DNA of 64,000 bases from Micromonospora sp. RP3T (GCF_003027925.1 NZ_PYPS01000021.1:1-64000); one strand, 5' to 3'; numbered from the stretch's first letter, positions 8,190 through 16,547 are shown. Numbers and translations are program-made. Notes: generated by a model not told the origin, from the sequence alone.

Positions 8190-9143
8190 TCAGTCCCTCT
8201 CGATCAGCCGGCGGTTGACCAACGAGATGAGCAGCACCCCGATCACCAGCAGCACACCGATGGCGGCGGCCACGTCCGGCTGGCCCTGCTGGATGCCGCG
8301 CTGGTACATCACCAGCACCGGCGAGGCGGACGCGCCGTTCGGGCCGCCCCCGCCGGTGAGCAGGTAGGGCTCGGTGAACAGGTTGGCGCCGGTGATGGTG
8401 GCCAGGATGACCACCAGGGCGGTCGCCGGGCGGACCGCCGGCACGGTCACCGACCGGAACCGCCGCCACCAGCCCGCGCCGTCGACCGACGCCGACTCGT
8501 ACAGCTCCTTCGGCACGTTCTGGAGCGCGGCGAGGTAGAGCAGGATGAAGAAGCCGAGCTGCTTCCAGACCACGAACACCGCGATGACCGGCATCGCCAG
8601 ACCGGCGTTCACCAGCCAGGACGGGTCGGGCGCCAGCGGGCCGAGCACGGAGTTGACCAGGCCGCCGGCGTTGAACAGGAACAACCACACCCCGACCACC
8701 GCCACACTGGCGGTCACGTACGGCACGTAGAACGCGACCCGTAGGAACGTCCGGGCGTGCACCACCCGGTTCAGCGCGATCGCCAGCAGCAGCGCCAGCA
8801 CCGTGGTCAGCGGCACGTTGATGACCAGGAAGATCCCGATGTTGCCGAACGACTGGCGCACCGCGGGGTCGGCGAGCACCGCGCGGTAGTTGTCCAGCCC
8901 GACGAAGGGCCGGTCCACCACCGCACCGGGCGCGGCGAAGAAGTAGTCGTGGAAGCTCATCCAGATCGCGAACCCGAGCGGGTAGGCGAACACCACGGCG
9001 ATGAAGACCGCGTACGGCGCGGCCAGCACCATGCCCACCGGGTGGCGGCCCAGCACGGCCGCCATCCGGCCCCGGCCGGCCGGTCTCGGGCTTCGCGCGG
9101 CGGCCCCGGGGGCGGGGGCCGCCGCGGTGTGGGCGGTGGACAT
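8190..9143 (-). CDS. Sugar ABC transporter permease, MalF type
   Basis: 317 residues with a cytoplasmic A/P/R-rich N-terminus (about 35 residues) and six transmembrane helices. The EAA loop is YESASVDGAGWWRRFRSVTV. It pairs with the downstream MalG-type permease to form the channel of a CUT1 importer. The start ATG 9143 overlaps the stop of the binding-protein gene by one base (TGATG), so the genes are translationally coupled. Confidence 0.9.
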   Translation of the reverse strand: MSTAHTAAAPAPGAAARSPRPAGRGRMAAVLGRHPVGMVLAAPYAVFIAVVFAYPLGFAIWMSFHDYFFAAPGAVVDRPFVGLDNYRAVLADPAVRQSFGNIGIFLVINVPLTTVLALLLAIALNRVVHARTFLRVAFYVPYVTASVAVVGVWLFLFNAGGLVNSVLGPLAPDPSWLVNAGLAMPVIAVFVVWKQLGFFILLYLAALQNVPKELYESASVDGAGWWRRFRSVTVPAVRPATALVVILATITGANLFTEPYLLTGGGGPNGASASPVLVMYQRGIQQGQPDVAAAIGVLLVIGVLLISLVNRRLIERD

Positions 9144-10432
9144 CAGGAGCCGGCGGCGAGCTGGTCGACCTTGTCCGCGGCGGCGCCGAGAGCATCGGGC
9201 ACCGGCTTCTTACCGAAGATCACCGACTCGGAGTACGCGTCGCGGAACGCCTGCCAGACGGCCACCGAGTTCGGCACGTTCGGCACCTCGACCGTTCGGG
9301 CCGCCTGGTCGGCGAACGCCTGGTAGGCCGGGTTCTTGGCGAAGTGGTCCGGGTAGGCGGCGGCCAGGTCGGTGCGCAGCGGCATCTGACCGGTCCTGGC
9401 CAGCAGCGCGCCGTCCTGCTCCTTGCTGGTGGCGAAGCGCATCACGTCCCAGGCGGTGGCGCGGTTCTTGCAGGCGGAGTACATGGCGACGTTCTTCGCG
9501 TCGCTGAACGTGCGGATCTGGTCGGCCGGCTTGCCGGTGGACGTCGGCACCGGCACCGCGCCCCACTTCACCTTGTCGCCGTACACCGAGATCGCCCACG
9601 GGCCGACGATGGCCATGGCGGCCTTGCCGTCGGCGAACGAGTCGCCGTTGTACTTCTCCTTCGGCGCGAGGCCCTCGGCGTAGAGCGTCTTCCAGAACTC
9701 CGCGACCCGCTGGCCCTCCGGCGAGTCGAACTGGGCCTTGCCCTGGTCGACGAGCTGCTTGCCACCGGTCTCGGCCGCGAACAGCGGGTAGAAGTCGAAC
9801 CAGGACTGGAAGAACTCACTGGTCGGCGCCGGGTAGATGGCGGCCTGGGCGGCACCCGACGACTTGATCTTCCGGGCGGCGGCGAGGAACTCGTCGTACG
9901 TCGCCAGCGAGGGCTTCTCCGGGTCCAGGCCGGCCTTGGCGAAGACCGTCCTGTTGTAGAAGATCATCACCGGGTTGGACTTCCACGGCAGCTGGTAGAA
10001 CTTGCCGTCCGGCGACTTGTACTGGTCCGCCGTCTGGCCGGTCCGCTCGGCGATGTAGGCGGCGCCACCGTCGAACGAGTCCAGGGCGACCAGGCCGCCC
10101 TGCTTCTGGAACTGCGGCACGGCCGCCGGCGCGGTGTTGAAGATCAGGCAGGGCGCGTTGCCGGCGGTGATGGCGGCCCCGATCACCTCCTCCGAGCTGG
10201 TGCCCGCCGGGATCTCCTGGGCGGTGATCTTCTGGTCGGCGTGCTCCGCGTTCCACGCCTCGACCATCGCCTTGCCCCAGGCCAGTTCCTCCTGGTTGTT
10301 GGAGAGCCAGATGTCGATCGGTCCACGGGCGGCGTTGGCCTCGGCGGCGTCGCCGCCACCGCCGCTGCCGTCGCAGCCCGCGGTGACGGCGAGCGCGGCG
10401 GTCAGCAGCAGGGCCGGAAGGGTACGTTTCAT
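9143..10432 (-). CDS. Sugar ABC transporter substrate-binding lipoprotein
   Basis: 429 residues. The signal peptide MKRTLPALLLTAALAVTAGC ends in a lipobox (TAGC), so the protein is anchored outside the membrane. The remainder has the family-1 extracellular binding-protein layout: IDIWLSNNQEELAWGKAM at the N-terminus, a hinge near GAAITAGNAPCLIF, and an FADGKAAMAIVGPWAIS segment typical of sugar-binding proteins. The start is taken at ATG 10432 because it heads the signal peptide. The gene overlaps the regulator stop by 4 nt (ATGA), placing the LacI gene first in the operon. Confidence 0.9.
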   Translation of the reverse strand: MKRTLPALLLTAALAVTAGCDGSGGGGDAAEANAARGPIDIWLSNNQEELAWGKAMVEAWNAEHADQKITAQEIPAGTSSEEVIGAAITAGNAPCLIFNTAPAAVPQFQKQGGLVALDSFDGGAAYIAERTGQTADQYKSPDGKFYQLPWKSNPVMIFYNRTVFAKAGLDPEKPSLATYDEFLAAARKIKSSGAAQAAIYPAPTSEFFQSWFDFYPLFAAETGGKQLVDQGKAQFDSPEGQRVAEFWKTLYAEGLAPKEKYNGDSFADGKAAMAIVGPWAISVYGDKVKWGAVPVPTSTGKPADQIRTFSDAKNVAMYSACKNRATAWDVMRFATSKEQDGALLARTGQMPLRTDLAAAYPDHFAKNPAYQAFADQAARTVEVPNVPNSVAVWQAFRDAYSESVIFGKKPVPDALGAAADKVDQLAAGS

Positions 10433-11502
10433 GTCTGCTCCGATCGGGACGGTGCGGGGGAACGACGCCGCTTGGCGGGCGGCGCCGGTGGTGGTGCGGT
10501 GGAGGCACGGAGAACGAGCTGCGCGGGCGGCGTGGGCACGTCGGCCACCGGCTCGCCGTCGATGAGTTCGAGCAGGACGTGCGCGGCGGCCCGCCCCCAC
10601 TCGAACGGGTCGGTCCGCACGGTGGTCAGCGGCGGGCTGACGTAGCCGGCCAGCTCCGCGTCGTCGAACCCGGTCACGGAGAGCTGCCCGGGCACGTCGA
10701 CACCGAGTTCCCGGGCCACCGCGAGCCCGGCGATGGCCATCAGGTCGTTGGCGTACACGATCGCGGTGGGCCGCTCGGCCCGGTCGAGCAGCACGCGGGT
10801 GGCCTGTGCGCCGCCGGCCGCCGAGAAGTCCGACGCGACGCAGAGGTCGGCGGGCAGGCCGGCGTCCGCCAGCGCCCGCTCCCAGGCCAGCCGGCGGACC
10901 CGGCCGTGCAGGAAGTGGTCCGGCCCGGCGACGTGCCCGATCCGGCGGTGCCCCAGCTCGACCAGGTGGGCGACCGCCGCGGCGATGCCCGGCCGGTCGT
11001 CGATCAGCAGCGCCGGCCAGCGGGTCGGCGCCATCGGGCGGGCGATCGTCACCGCCGGCAGGCCGAGCTGTTCCAACAGTGCGAGCCGTGGGTCGTCCAC
11101 CCGCAGGTCGAGCAGGAAGACGCCGTCCACCCGGCCGTCGGCGGCCAGCTTCCGGTAGCCGGCCTCCTCGGCCGACTCCGGCACCACCTGGAGGACGAGC
11201 GCCTGACCCCGGTCGGACAGGGTCCGCTCCACCCCGGCGATGAAGGCGGGGAAGAACGGGTCCGCGCCGAGCAGCTCGGGCGGACGGGCGATCACCAGGC
11301 CGACCGCGAACGCCCGCGAGGCGGACAGCGCGCGGGCCCGGTGGCTCGGCTCCCAGCCGAGGGCGCGGGCGGCGGTGAGGATCCGCTCCCGTGTCTCGTC
11401 GGCCACGCCGGGGCGGCCGTTGAGCGCGAAGGACACCAGACCCTTCGATACGCCGGCCGCGCGGGCGACGTCGCGGATCGTCGGTCGACCTGGCCGGGTC
11501 AC
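10429..11502 (-). CDS. LacI-family transcriptional regulator
   Basis: About 357 residues: an N-terminal LacI helix-turn-helix (TIRDVARAAGVSKGLVSFAL, with hinge helix RARALSASRAFAVGLV), then a periplasmic-binding-protein-like sensor domain. It should repress the sugar operon, of which it is the first gene, and release DNA when a sugar binds. I place the start at GTG 11502 because a GGAGG site lies 5 nt upstream; GTG 11508 would overlap that site. Two CCGG-centred operator-like palindromes sit 20-55 bases upstream, indicating autoregulation. The C-terminus is a P/R-rich tail overlapping the next gene. Confidence 0.9.
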   Translation of the reverse strand: MTRPGRPTIRDVARAAGVSKGLVSFALNGRPGVADETRERILTAARALGWEPSHRARALSASRAFAVGLVIARPPELLGADPFFPAFIAGVERTLSDRGQALVLQVVPESAEEAGYRKLAADGRVDGVFLLDLRVDDPRLALLEQLGLPAVTIARPMAPTRWPALLIDDRPGIAAAVAHLVELGHRRIGHVAGPDHFLHGRVRRLAWERALADAGLPADLCVASDFSAAGGAQATRVLLDRAERPTAIVYANDLMAIAGLAVARELGVDVPGQLSVTGFDDAELAGYVSPPLTTVRTDPFEWGRAAAHVLLELIDGEPVADVPTPPAQLVLRASTAPPPAPPAKRRRSPAPSRSEQT

Positions 11503-11521
11503 CGGCACCTCCTCGCGCTAC

Positions 11522-11557
11522 TAAACCGGTTTAAGCAACGGAGGTTAGACCGGTTCC
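11522..11557. promoter_or_regulatory. Tandem LacI-type operators
   Basis: A perfect 12-bp palindrome TAAACCGGTTTA at 11522-11533 with the central CG typical of LacI-family sites. A second, imperfect copy TAGACCGGTTCC lies at 11546-11557 (9 of 12 matches), 24 bp centre to centre. They lie just upstream of the LacI gene start, so they most likely mediate operon repression and autoregulation. Confidence 0.75.
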
Positions 11558-11677
11558 CGCGACTGCACAACAGGAGGCGGCAGATCGATGCGTGGGGCTC
11601 GACGGCAGGTCAGCGCGCTGATCGGCGGGCGGCAACAAAAGCTGGAGCCGTAGAACATCTGGTTCTACACTCGGTCC

Positions 11678-11956
11678 ATGGAACGCATCGGTGTCCGGGA
11701 GCTGAACCAGAACACGAGCCAGGTGCTGGCTCGGGTGCGCGGCGGCGAGACCGTCGAGATCACCGACCGCGGGCACCCGATCGCCCGACTGGTTCCAGTA
11801 GGCGACGACAGGTCGGTGCTGGCCAAGTTGGTAGCCGCGGGGCGAGCCGTCGCCCCCACCGGCGGTGGCTCGGTGCCACTTCCACCGAAGCTCGGTGACG
11901 AGAACGTGGACGTGGCCGCCTCGCTCGCGGCGATGCGCGACGAGGAGCGCTGGTGA
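11678..11956 (+). CDS. Phd/YefM-family antitoxin
   Basis: 92 residues. The N-terminal MERIGVRELNQNTSQVLARV followed by GETVEITDRGHPIARL is the Phd/YefM DNA-binding fold. The C-terminal half (G/P linker, then DVAASLAAMRDEERW) is the flexible toxin-wrapping tail. Such antitoxins neutralise the partner toxin and repress their own operon. The gene overlaps the following PIN toxin by 4 nt (GTGA), a classic type II toxin-antitoxin layout. The promoter must lie in the short gap from the LacI operators. Confidence 0.9.
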   Translation: MERIGVRELNQNTSQVLARVRGGETVEITDRGHPIARLVPVGDDRSVLAKLVAAGRAVAPTGGGSVPLPPKLGDENVDVAASLAAMRDEERW

Positions 11957-12363
11957 TCTATCTCGACTCGGCTGCCGTCGTCAAGCTGGTTCGACATGAG
12001 GCGTGCAGCGCCGACCTCGTCTCCTGGCTCCACGAGCACGACGACGTGCCGCTGGTCTCCTCCGCCCTGGTCGAGGTGGAAGTGCCGAGAGCGCTGCGCC
12101 GATCGGCTCCCCAAGCCTTGATCGGAGTGCCGGCTGCCGTCGGACGGCTGTTCCGACTGGAGATCGACAGCACGATCCGTGCGACCGCAGCCGCGTTCGC
12201 CGAACCGACGCTCCGCAGCCTCGACGCCATCCACCTGGCCACCGCCCAAGTGCTGACCAACGAGTCCGGCACGACACTTACCGCCTTCGTCACCTACGAT
12301 CGGCGGCTGCTCGACTGCGCCAAGGAAGCAGGACTACCGGTAGCAAGCCCCGGCCAAAGCTGA
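11953..12363 (+). CDS. vapC: PIN-domain toxin, VapC family
   Basis: 136 residues with the PIN-domain ribonuclease fold: YLDSAAVVKL carries the first acidic residue, VEVEVPRAL the second, LRSLDAIHLA the third, and VTYDRRLLDCA the fourth. VapC toxins cleave tRNA or rRNA in a magnesium-dependent way. The start is GTG 11953, inside the antitoxin stop, so the pair is translationally coupled. All expected acidic residues are present, so the toxin looks functional. Confidence 0.9.
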   Translation: MIYLDSAAVVKLVRHEACSADLVSWLHEHDDVPLVSSALVEVEVPRALRRSAPQALIGVPAAVGRLFRLEIDSTIRATAAAFAEPTLRSLDAIHLATAQVLTNESGTTLTAFVTYDRRLLDCAKEAGLPVASPGQS

Positions 12364-12492
12364 CCCCCACATCCACCACCTGGCACCCAGGGTGGGCTTG
12401 ACGTGGAGATGCTCCGCCTCCGACGCAGCCGTCCTCGCGGCCAAGGAGGACCTCAACCCCAGGGCCGGTGATCCGGTAGCCTGTGGCCCGAC

Positions 12493-12565
12493 GGGCCGTT
12501 AGCTCAATTGGCAGAGCTGAGGACTTTTAATCCTTAGGTTCTGGGTTCGAGTCCCAGGCGGCCCA
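12493..12565 (+). tRNA. tRNA-Lys (anticodon UUU)
   Basis: 73 bases folding as a full cloverleaf: acceptor GGGCCGT paired with GCGGCCC, D arm with TAGCTCAATTGGCAGAGC, anticodon loop CTTTTAA (anticodon TTT), and T arm GGGTTCGAGTCCC. The discriminator is A. The CCA end is not fully encoded (CCT follows). No second copy of its 3' end was found nearby that would mark it as an integration site. Confidence 0.95.
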
Positions 12566-12626
12566 CCTTGAGGTTGCATGCGAACCGTCGGGCCCTGACG
12601 AGGGGTGGCGGCTCAGTGGGCCGCTT

Positions 12627-12898
12627 CTACTTGTCGAGGTAGTGGCCGTGGCAGGCGGCGATCTCCAGGTCGCCGCCCCGAACGCGGTAGATGAGCCGAT
12701 GTTCGTCGTTGATGCGGGGGACGACCATCCAGAGAGCGGGCCTTTCAGCAGTTCGGGCTTGCCGAGACCGGTCCCGTGTGGATCCCGTTGAACGTCGAGG
12801 ATCAGTTTGCTGACGCGGCGGGCCATCTTCACGTCCCGGCGTAACCAGCCGTCGTAGTCCTCCCATGCGTTGGGGGTGAACACGATGCGCAGGCTCAT
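12627..12898 (-). pseudogene. YoeB-family toxin with frameshift
   Basis: Two frames together rebuild a YoeB-type mRNA interferase. Frame 1 from ATG 12898 gives MSLRIVFTPNAWEDYDGWLR and KPELLKGPLSGW. The other frame continues RINDEHRLIYRVRGGDLEIA and ends in the YoeB signature CHGHYLDK. The switch falls at the five-G run (C run in the coding sense) at 12716-12720; restoring one base gives a 90-residue protein of normal YoeB length. The catalytic C-terminal H and Y are present in the second frame. The gene overlaps its antitoxin by 4 nt. The break is either real toxin inactivation or a homopolymer sequencing error. Confidence 0.8.
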
Positions 12899-13182
12899 GC
12901 GGCTTCCTTGCCGGGTTTCGGAGAGTGGGACCTCGAGTCGAGCGGATGCTCCTCGAGAAGGCCGGCGTCGGCCTGGGCGATGCTCTCCAGCAGTCGGCGG
13001 GCGTTCGAGGCGGAGCCAAGAACATGCAGCGTCTCGTTCATAGCGTTCCACTCGTCGAGCGAAACCATCACTACGGCCTTGCCGCCGCCGCGGGGGATGA
13101 CACACTCCTCGGCATCATCGATCACCGCATCGACCACGGCGGCGAGGTTCTTGCGAACGTCACTGATCGTCAGCACCTTCAT
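12895..13182 (-). CDS. YefM/Phd-family antitoxin
   Basis: 95 residues: MKVLTISDVRKNLAAVVDAV is the YefM dimerisation and DNA-binding start, then the CVIPRGGGKAVVMVSLDEW core and a charged C-terminal tail ending GKEAA that would bind the toxin. I place the start at ATG 13182, preceded by a G-rich site. It is the first gene of the pair, with direct repeats upstream as a likely operator. It looks intact although its toxin is frameshifted. Confidence 0.9.
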   Translation of the reverse strand: MKVLTISDVRKNLAAVVDAVIDDAEECVIPRGGGKAVVMVSLDEWNAMNETLHVLGSASNARRLLESIAQADAGLLEEHPLDSRSHSPKPGKEAA

Positions 13183-13199
13183 CTTGCCCCCAAGAGCAG

Positions 13200-13233
13200 A
13201 ACGTACGACCAAACGTACGTCTCATGGTACGTC
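13200..13233. promoter_or_regulatory. Candidate antitoxin operator repeats
   Basis: The palindromic octamer AACGTACG occurs at 13200-13207 and again at 13212-13219, 12 bp apart, followed by GGTACGTC at 13226-13233. They lie just upstream of the YefM antitoxin start, the expected place for autoregulatory binding. Function is inferred from position. Confidence 0.5.
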
Positions 13234-13346
13234 AAGGGTGCGACGGCCGAGAGGTCGACCAGGCGCCGGGCGTTGGCTCGGAGCCGCAGAGGCGTACGAC
13301 GGGATGGTTGATCGTGATGTTCGCAATCTCAGGACGGCGGCAGCAC

Positions 13347-14168
13347 ATGGACCACGGCACGCGCGACGAGTTGCTCGACCACCTGGCCGAGGCCGTCGGG
13401 TCCGTCACCGGTACCCACCCGACGCGCGTCGCCGTCGACGGGCCGCCGGCCGCCGGCAAGACCACCCTCGCCGACGAGCTGGCCGTCGTCCTGCGCGAGC
13501 GGGGCCGCGACGTCATCCGCGCGACCGTCGACGACTTCCTGTTCCCCCGGGCGCTGCGCTATCCGCGCGGTGAGTTCTCGGCCGAGGGCTGCTACGTCGA
13601 CGCCCACGATCGGGACTCACTGACCCGGGTGCTGCTGGATCCGCTCGGCCCGGGCGGCGACCGGCGCTTCCGCCCCGCCGTCTACGACTCCGCCACGGAC
13701 ACGGTGCTGTCTCCGCCGGTCACGACCGCCCCCGCCGACGCCGTGCTGGTCTTCGACGGCGTCTTCCTGCTGCGCCCGGAACTGCTCGACCGGTGGGACC
13801 TGCGCATCTTCGTGTCGACCGCACTCGACCGGACCGTGGAGCGGGCCGTGGTCCGGGCCGTGGTCCGGGATCACCAGGTGTCGTCCCGGGCGGAGGTCGA
13901 ACGGCGCTGGCGCGAGCGGTATCTCCCCGCCCAGCAGCTCTACTTCGCCACGGCCCGTCCGACCGAGCACGCGGACATCGTCGTGCACAACGACGAACCA
14001 CGGCAGCCGGTCTGGGAGAGCCGCGTCGGTCAGAGGCAAGATGGTGGCCGTGACCGCCGCACCCCGTCCCCCGCTGGCCACGCTGGAAGCGGTCCTGGAG
14101 CGCCTGACCTACGTCAACGAGGAGACCGGCTACACGGTGGCCCGGGTGGCCACCGCGCGGGGCAGTGA
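13347..14168 (+). CDS. Uridine kinase-like P-loop kinase
   Basis: A P-loop kinase: RVAVDGPPAAGKTTLADEL (Walker A, residues about 25-45), then TVDDFLFPRALRY, VFDGVFLLRPEL and a C-terminal ADIVVHNDEPRQPVW. This is the order seen in actinomycete uridine-kinase/phosphoribulokinase-like proteins that phosphorylate small hydroxyl substrates. The start ATG 13347 is chosen because the coding pattern begins there. Oddly, no stop follows the usual C-terminus. The frame runs on to 14168 with low-quality sequence, overlapping the recD2 gene by 128 bases, so the natural stop seems lost. Confidence 0.75.
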   Translation: MDHGTRDELLDHLAEAVGSVTGTHPTRVAVDGPPAAGKTTLADELAVVLRERGRDVIRATVDDFLFPRALRYPRGEFSAEGCYVDAHDRDSLTRVLLDPLGPGGDRRFRPAVYDSATDTVLSPPVTTAPADAVLVFDGVFLLRPELLDRWDLRIFVSTALDRTVERAVVRAVVRDHQVSSRAEVERRWRERYLPAQQLYFATARPTEHADIVVHNDEPRQPVWESRVGQRQDGGRDRRTPSPAGHAGSGPGAPDLRQRGDRLHGGPGGHRAGQ

Positions 14169-16254
14169 CCTGCTGACCGTGGTCGGCGCGCTGTTGGGGG
14201 CGCAGCCCGGCGAGAGCCTGCGTCTGCACGGACGCTGGTCGTCGCATCCGCGCTACGGCCGGCAGTTCGAGGTCGACTCGTACACCACCGTGCTGCCCGC
14301 CACGATCCAGGGCATCCAGCGCTACCTCGGTTCGGGTCTGGTGAAGGGAATCGGGCCGGTGTTCGCCGAGCGGATCGTCGCGCACTTCGGCCTGGACACG
14401 TTGCGGGTCATCGAGGACGAGCCGGCCCGACTGGTCGAGGTGCCGGGGCTGGGCCCGAAGCGTACGGCGAAGATCACCGCCGCGTGGGAGGAGCAGAAGG
14501 CCATCAAGGAGGTGATGGTCTTCCTCCAGGGCGTCGGCGTGTCGACCTCGCTGGCGGTGCGGATCTACAAGCAGTACGGCGACGCCTCCGTCGACGTGGT
14601 CACCAAGGAGCCGTACCGGCTGGCCGCCGACGTGTGGGGCATCGGCTTCAAGACCGCCGACACGATCGCCCGGTCCGTGGGCATCCCGCACGACAGCCCG
14701 CAACGCGTGATGGCCGGCCTCCAGTACACGCTCTCCGAGGCCACCGACGACGGGCACTGCTACCTGCCCGAGCCGGTGCTGGTCGCGGACGCGACGAAGA
14801 TCCTCGACGTGCCCGCCGACCTGGTGGCCCGCTGCCTCGACGACCTGGCGGCCGACGAGGGGGTCGTCCGCGAGGCGCTGCCCGGCGGGGACGGGGAACC
14901 GGTGCCGGCGGTCTACCTGGTGCCGTTCCACCGCGCCGAGCAGTCGCTCGCCACCTCGTTGACCCGGCTGCTGCGCGACCGGGCCGACCGGCTGCCCCAC
15001 TTCCACGACGTCGACTGGGACAAGGCGCAGCGGTGGTTGCGGGCCCGCACCGGCAACGACCTCGCCGAGGAGCAGGAACAGGCCGTCCGGCTCGCGCTGA
15101 CCTCGAAGGTCGCGGTGCTCACCGGCGGGCCGGGCTGCGGAAAGAGCTTCACCGTACGCTCGATCGTCGAGCTGGCCGCCGCGAAGAAGGCGAAGGTCAC
15201 GCTCGTCGCGCCGACCGGCCGGGCCGCGAAGCGTCTCGCCGAGCTGACCGGCCATCCGGCCGCCACCGTGCACCGGCTGTTGCAGCTACGCCCCGGCGGT
15301 GACGCGTCCTACGACCGTGACAACCCGATCGACGTCGACCTGCTGGTGGTCGACGAGGCCAGCATGCTCGACCTCATTCTCGCCAACAAGCTCGTCAAGG
15401 CCGTCCCGCCCGGCGCGCACCTGCTGCTGGTCGGTGACGTCGACCAGCTTCCGTCGGTCGGTGCCGGTGAGGTGCTCCGCGACCTGCTCGCCGCCCCGTC
15501 GATTCCCCGGGTGCGGCTGACGCAGGTCTTCCGCCAGGCCGCCGAGTCCGGCGTCGTCACCAACGCGCACCGCATCAACGCCGGCCGCCCGCCCCTCCTC
15601 CAGGGGCTGCCGGACTTCTTCCTCTTCGCCTGCGACGACACCGAGGCCGCCGCCGCCCTGACCGTCGACGTCGCCTGCACCCGCGTCCCGGCCAGGTTCG
15701 GCCTGGACGCCCGCCGCGACATCCAGGTGCTCGCCCCCATGCACCGCGGCCCGGCCGGCGCCGGCGCGCTGAACACGCTGTTGCAGCAGAAACTCACCCC
15801 GTCCCGCGAGGGGCAGCCGGAACGGCGGATGGGTGGGCGGGTGTTCCGGATCGGCGACAAGGTCACTCAGATCCGCAACAACTACGACAAGGGTCAGGCG
15901 GGCGTCTTCAACGGCACGCTCGGCATCGTCACCGCTCTCTCCCCGGAGGACCAGACGCTCACCGTCCGCACCGACGAGGACGAGGACATCGCGTACGACT
16001 ACGACGAGCTTGACGAACTCAGCCACGCGTACGCCATGACCATCCACCGTTCCCAGGGCTCGGAGTATCCGGCCGTGGTGATCCCGTTGACCACCAGCGC
16101 CTGGATGATGCTGCAACGCAATCTGCTCTACACCGCCGTCACCCGCGCCAAGCAACTGGTCGTCCTGGTCGGTTCCCGCCGCGCGCTCGCCGCCGCCGTC
16201 CGCACCGTCGGCGCCGGACGACGCCACACCGCCCTCAACCACCGCCTCGCATGA
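14041..16254 (+). CDS. recD2: RecD2-type ATP-dependent DNA helicase
   Basis: 737 residues. The N-terminal OB-like and helix-hairpin-helix region (LVEVPGLGPKRTAKI) is followed by SF1B helicase motifs: Walker A LTGGPGCGKS near residue 360, Walker B VVDEASMLD near 435, LVGDVDQLPSVG, and the C-terminal UvrD-like AYAMTIHRSQGSEYP with TAVTRAK. RecD2 proteins are 5'-3' helicases in DNA repair and replication-fork maintenance, not part of RecBCD. The length is normal for the family. The start ATG 14041 has a GAGG-like site upstream and lies inside the run-on end of the kinase frame. Confidence 0.93.
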   Translation: MVAVTAAPRPPLATLEAVLERLTYVNEETGYTVARVATARGSDLLTVVGALLGAQPGESLRLHGRWSSHPRYGRQFEVDSYTTVLPATIQGIQRYLGSGLVKGIGPVFAERIVAHFGLDTLRVIEDEPARLVEVPGLGPKRTAKITAAWEEQKAIKEVMVFLQGVGVSTSLAVRIYKQYGDASVDVVTKEPYRLAADVWGIGFKTADTIARSVGIPHDSPQRVMAGLQYTLSEATDDGHCYLPEPVLVADATKILDVPADLVARCLDDLAADEGVVREALPGGDGEPVPAVYLVPFHRAEQSLATSLTRLLRDRADRLPHFHDVDWDKAQRWLRARTGNDLAEEQEQAVRLALTSKVAVLTGGPGCGKSFTVRSIVELAAAKKAKVTLVAPTGRAAKRLAELTGHPAATVHRLLQLRPGGDASYDRDNPIDVDLLVVDEASMLDLILANKLVKAVPPGAHLLLVGDVDQLPSVGAGEVLRDLLAAPSIPRVRLTQVFRQAAESGVVTNAHRINAGRPPLLQGLPDFFLFACDDTEAAAALTVDVACTRVPARFGLDARRDIQVLAPMHRGPAGAGALNTLLQQKLTPSREGQPERRMGGRVFRIGDKVTQIRNNYDKGQAGVFNGTLGIVTALSPEDQTLTVRTDEDEDIAYDYDELDELSHAYAMTIHRSQGSEYPAVVIPLTTSAWMMLQRNLLYTAVTRAKQLVVLVGSRRALAAAVRTVGAGRRHTALNHRLA

Positions 16255-16277
16255 CAGCCCGAACCGACGCCAACTGC

Positions 16278-16294
16278 ATGCATAATGAATGCAT
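16278..16294. promoter_or_regulatory. Paired ATGCAT operator over a leaderless promoter
   Basis: ATGCAT occurs at 16278-16283 and 16289-16294, 11 bp (one helical turn) apart, the second covering the antitoxin start codon. CATAAT at 16281-16286 is a good -10 six bases before ATG 16293, suggesting leaderless transcription repressed by the antitoxin itself. Confidence 0.5.
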
Positions 16295-16547
16295 GGTTGC
16301 TCTCCAGATTCGGGATGTGCCGGAAGAGGTGCGGGACGCCCTGGCAGCCCAGGCCAAGGCACGCGGGCAGTCACTCCAGGCGTACCTGCTGGAGCTGGTG
16401 GAGACGCAGGCCCTACGTCTCCGCAACACGGCGGCCCTTGATCGCTTCGCCGGCCGGTCGGACGGCACCCACTCCCTGCCGGGGGAGAGCGCCGACGAGT
16501 TGCACGAACAGCGGGAGCAGCGCGGTCGACGGGGAAGCACCGCGTGA
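16293..16547 (+). CDS. VapB/FitA-like ribbon-helix-helix antitoxin
   Basis: 84 residues from ATG 16293. VALQIRDVPEEVRDALAAQA is a ribbon-helix-helix dimerisation and DNA-binding start, followed by QSLQAYLLELVE and a basic C-terminal tail. The upstream in-frame extension (from 16251) has no coding character. It overlaps the next PIN toxin by 4 nt (GTGA). A strong palindromic element sits over its start. Confidence 0.88.
   Translation: MVALQIRDVPEEVRDALAAQAKARGQSLQAYLLELVETQALRLRNTAALDRFAGRSDGTHSLPGESADELHEQREQRGRRGSTA

Noticed and set aside
12493..12565. tRNA-Lys as the attachment site of an integrated element
   Set aside because: No duplicate of the tRNA 3' end and no integrase gene were seen in the window.
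13720..15273. A 517-residue leftward frame over the kinase and recD2
   Set aside because: Shadow of recD2, whose helicase motifs are clear on the plus strand.
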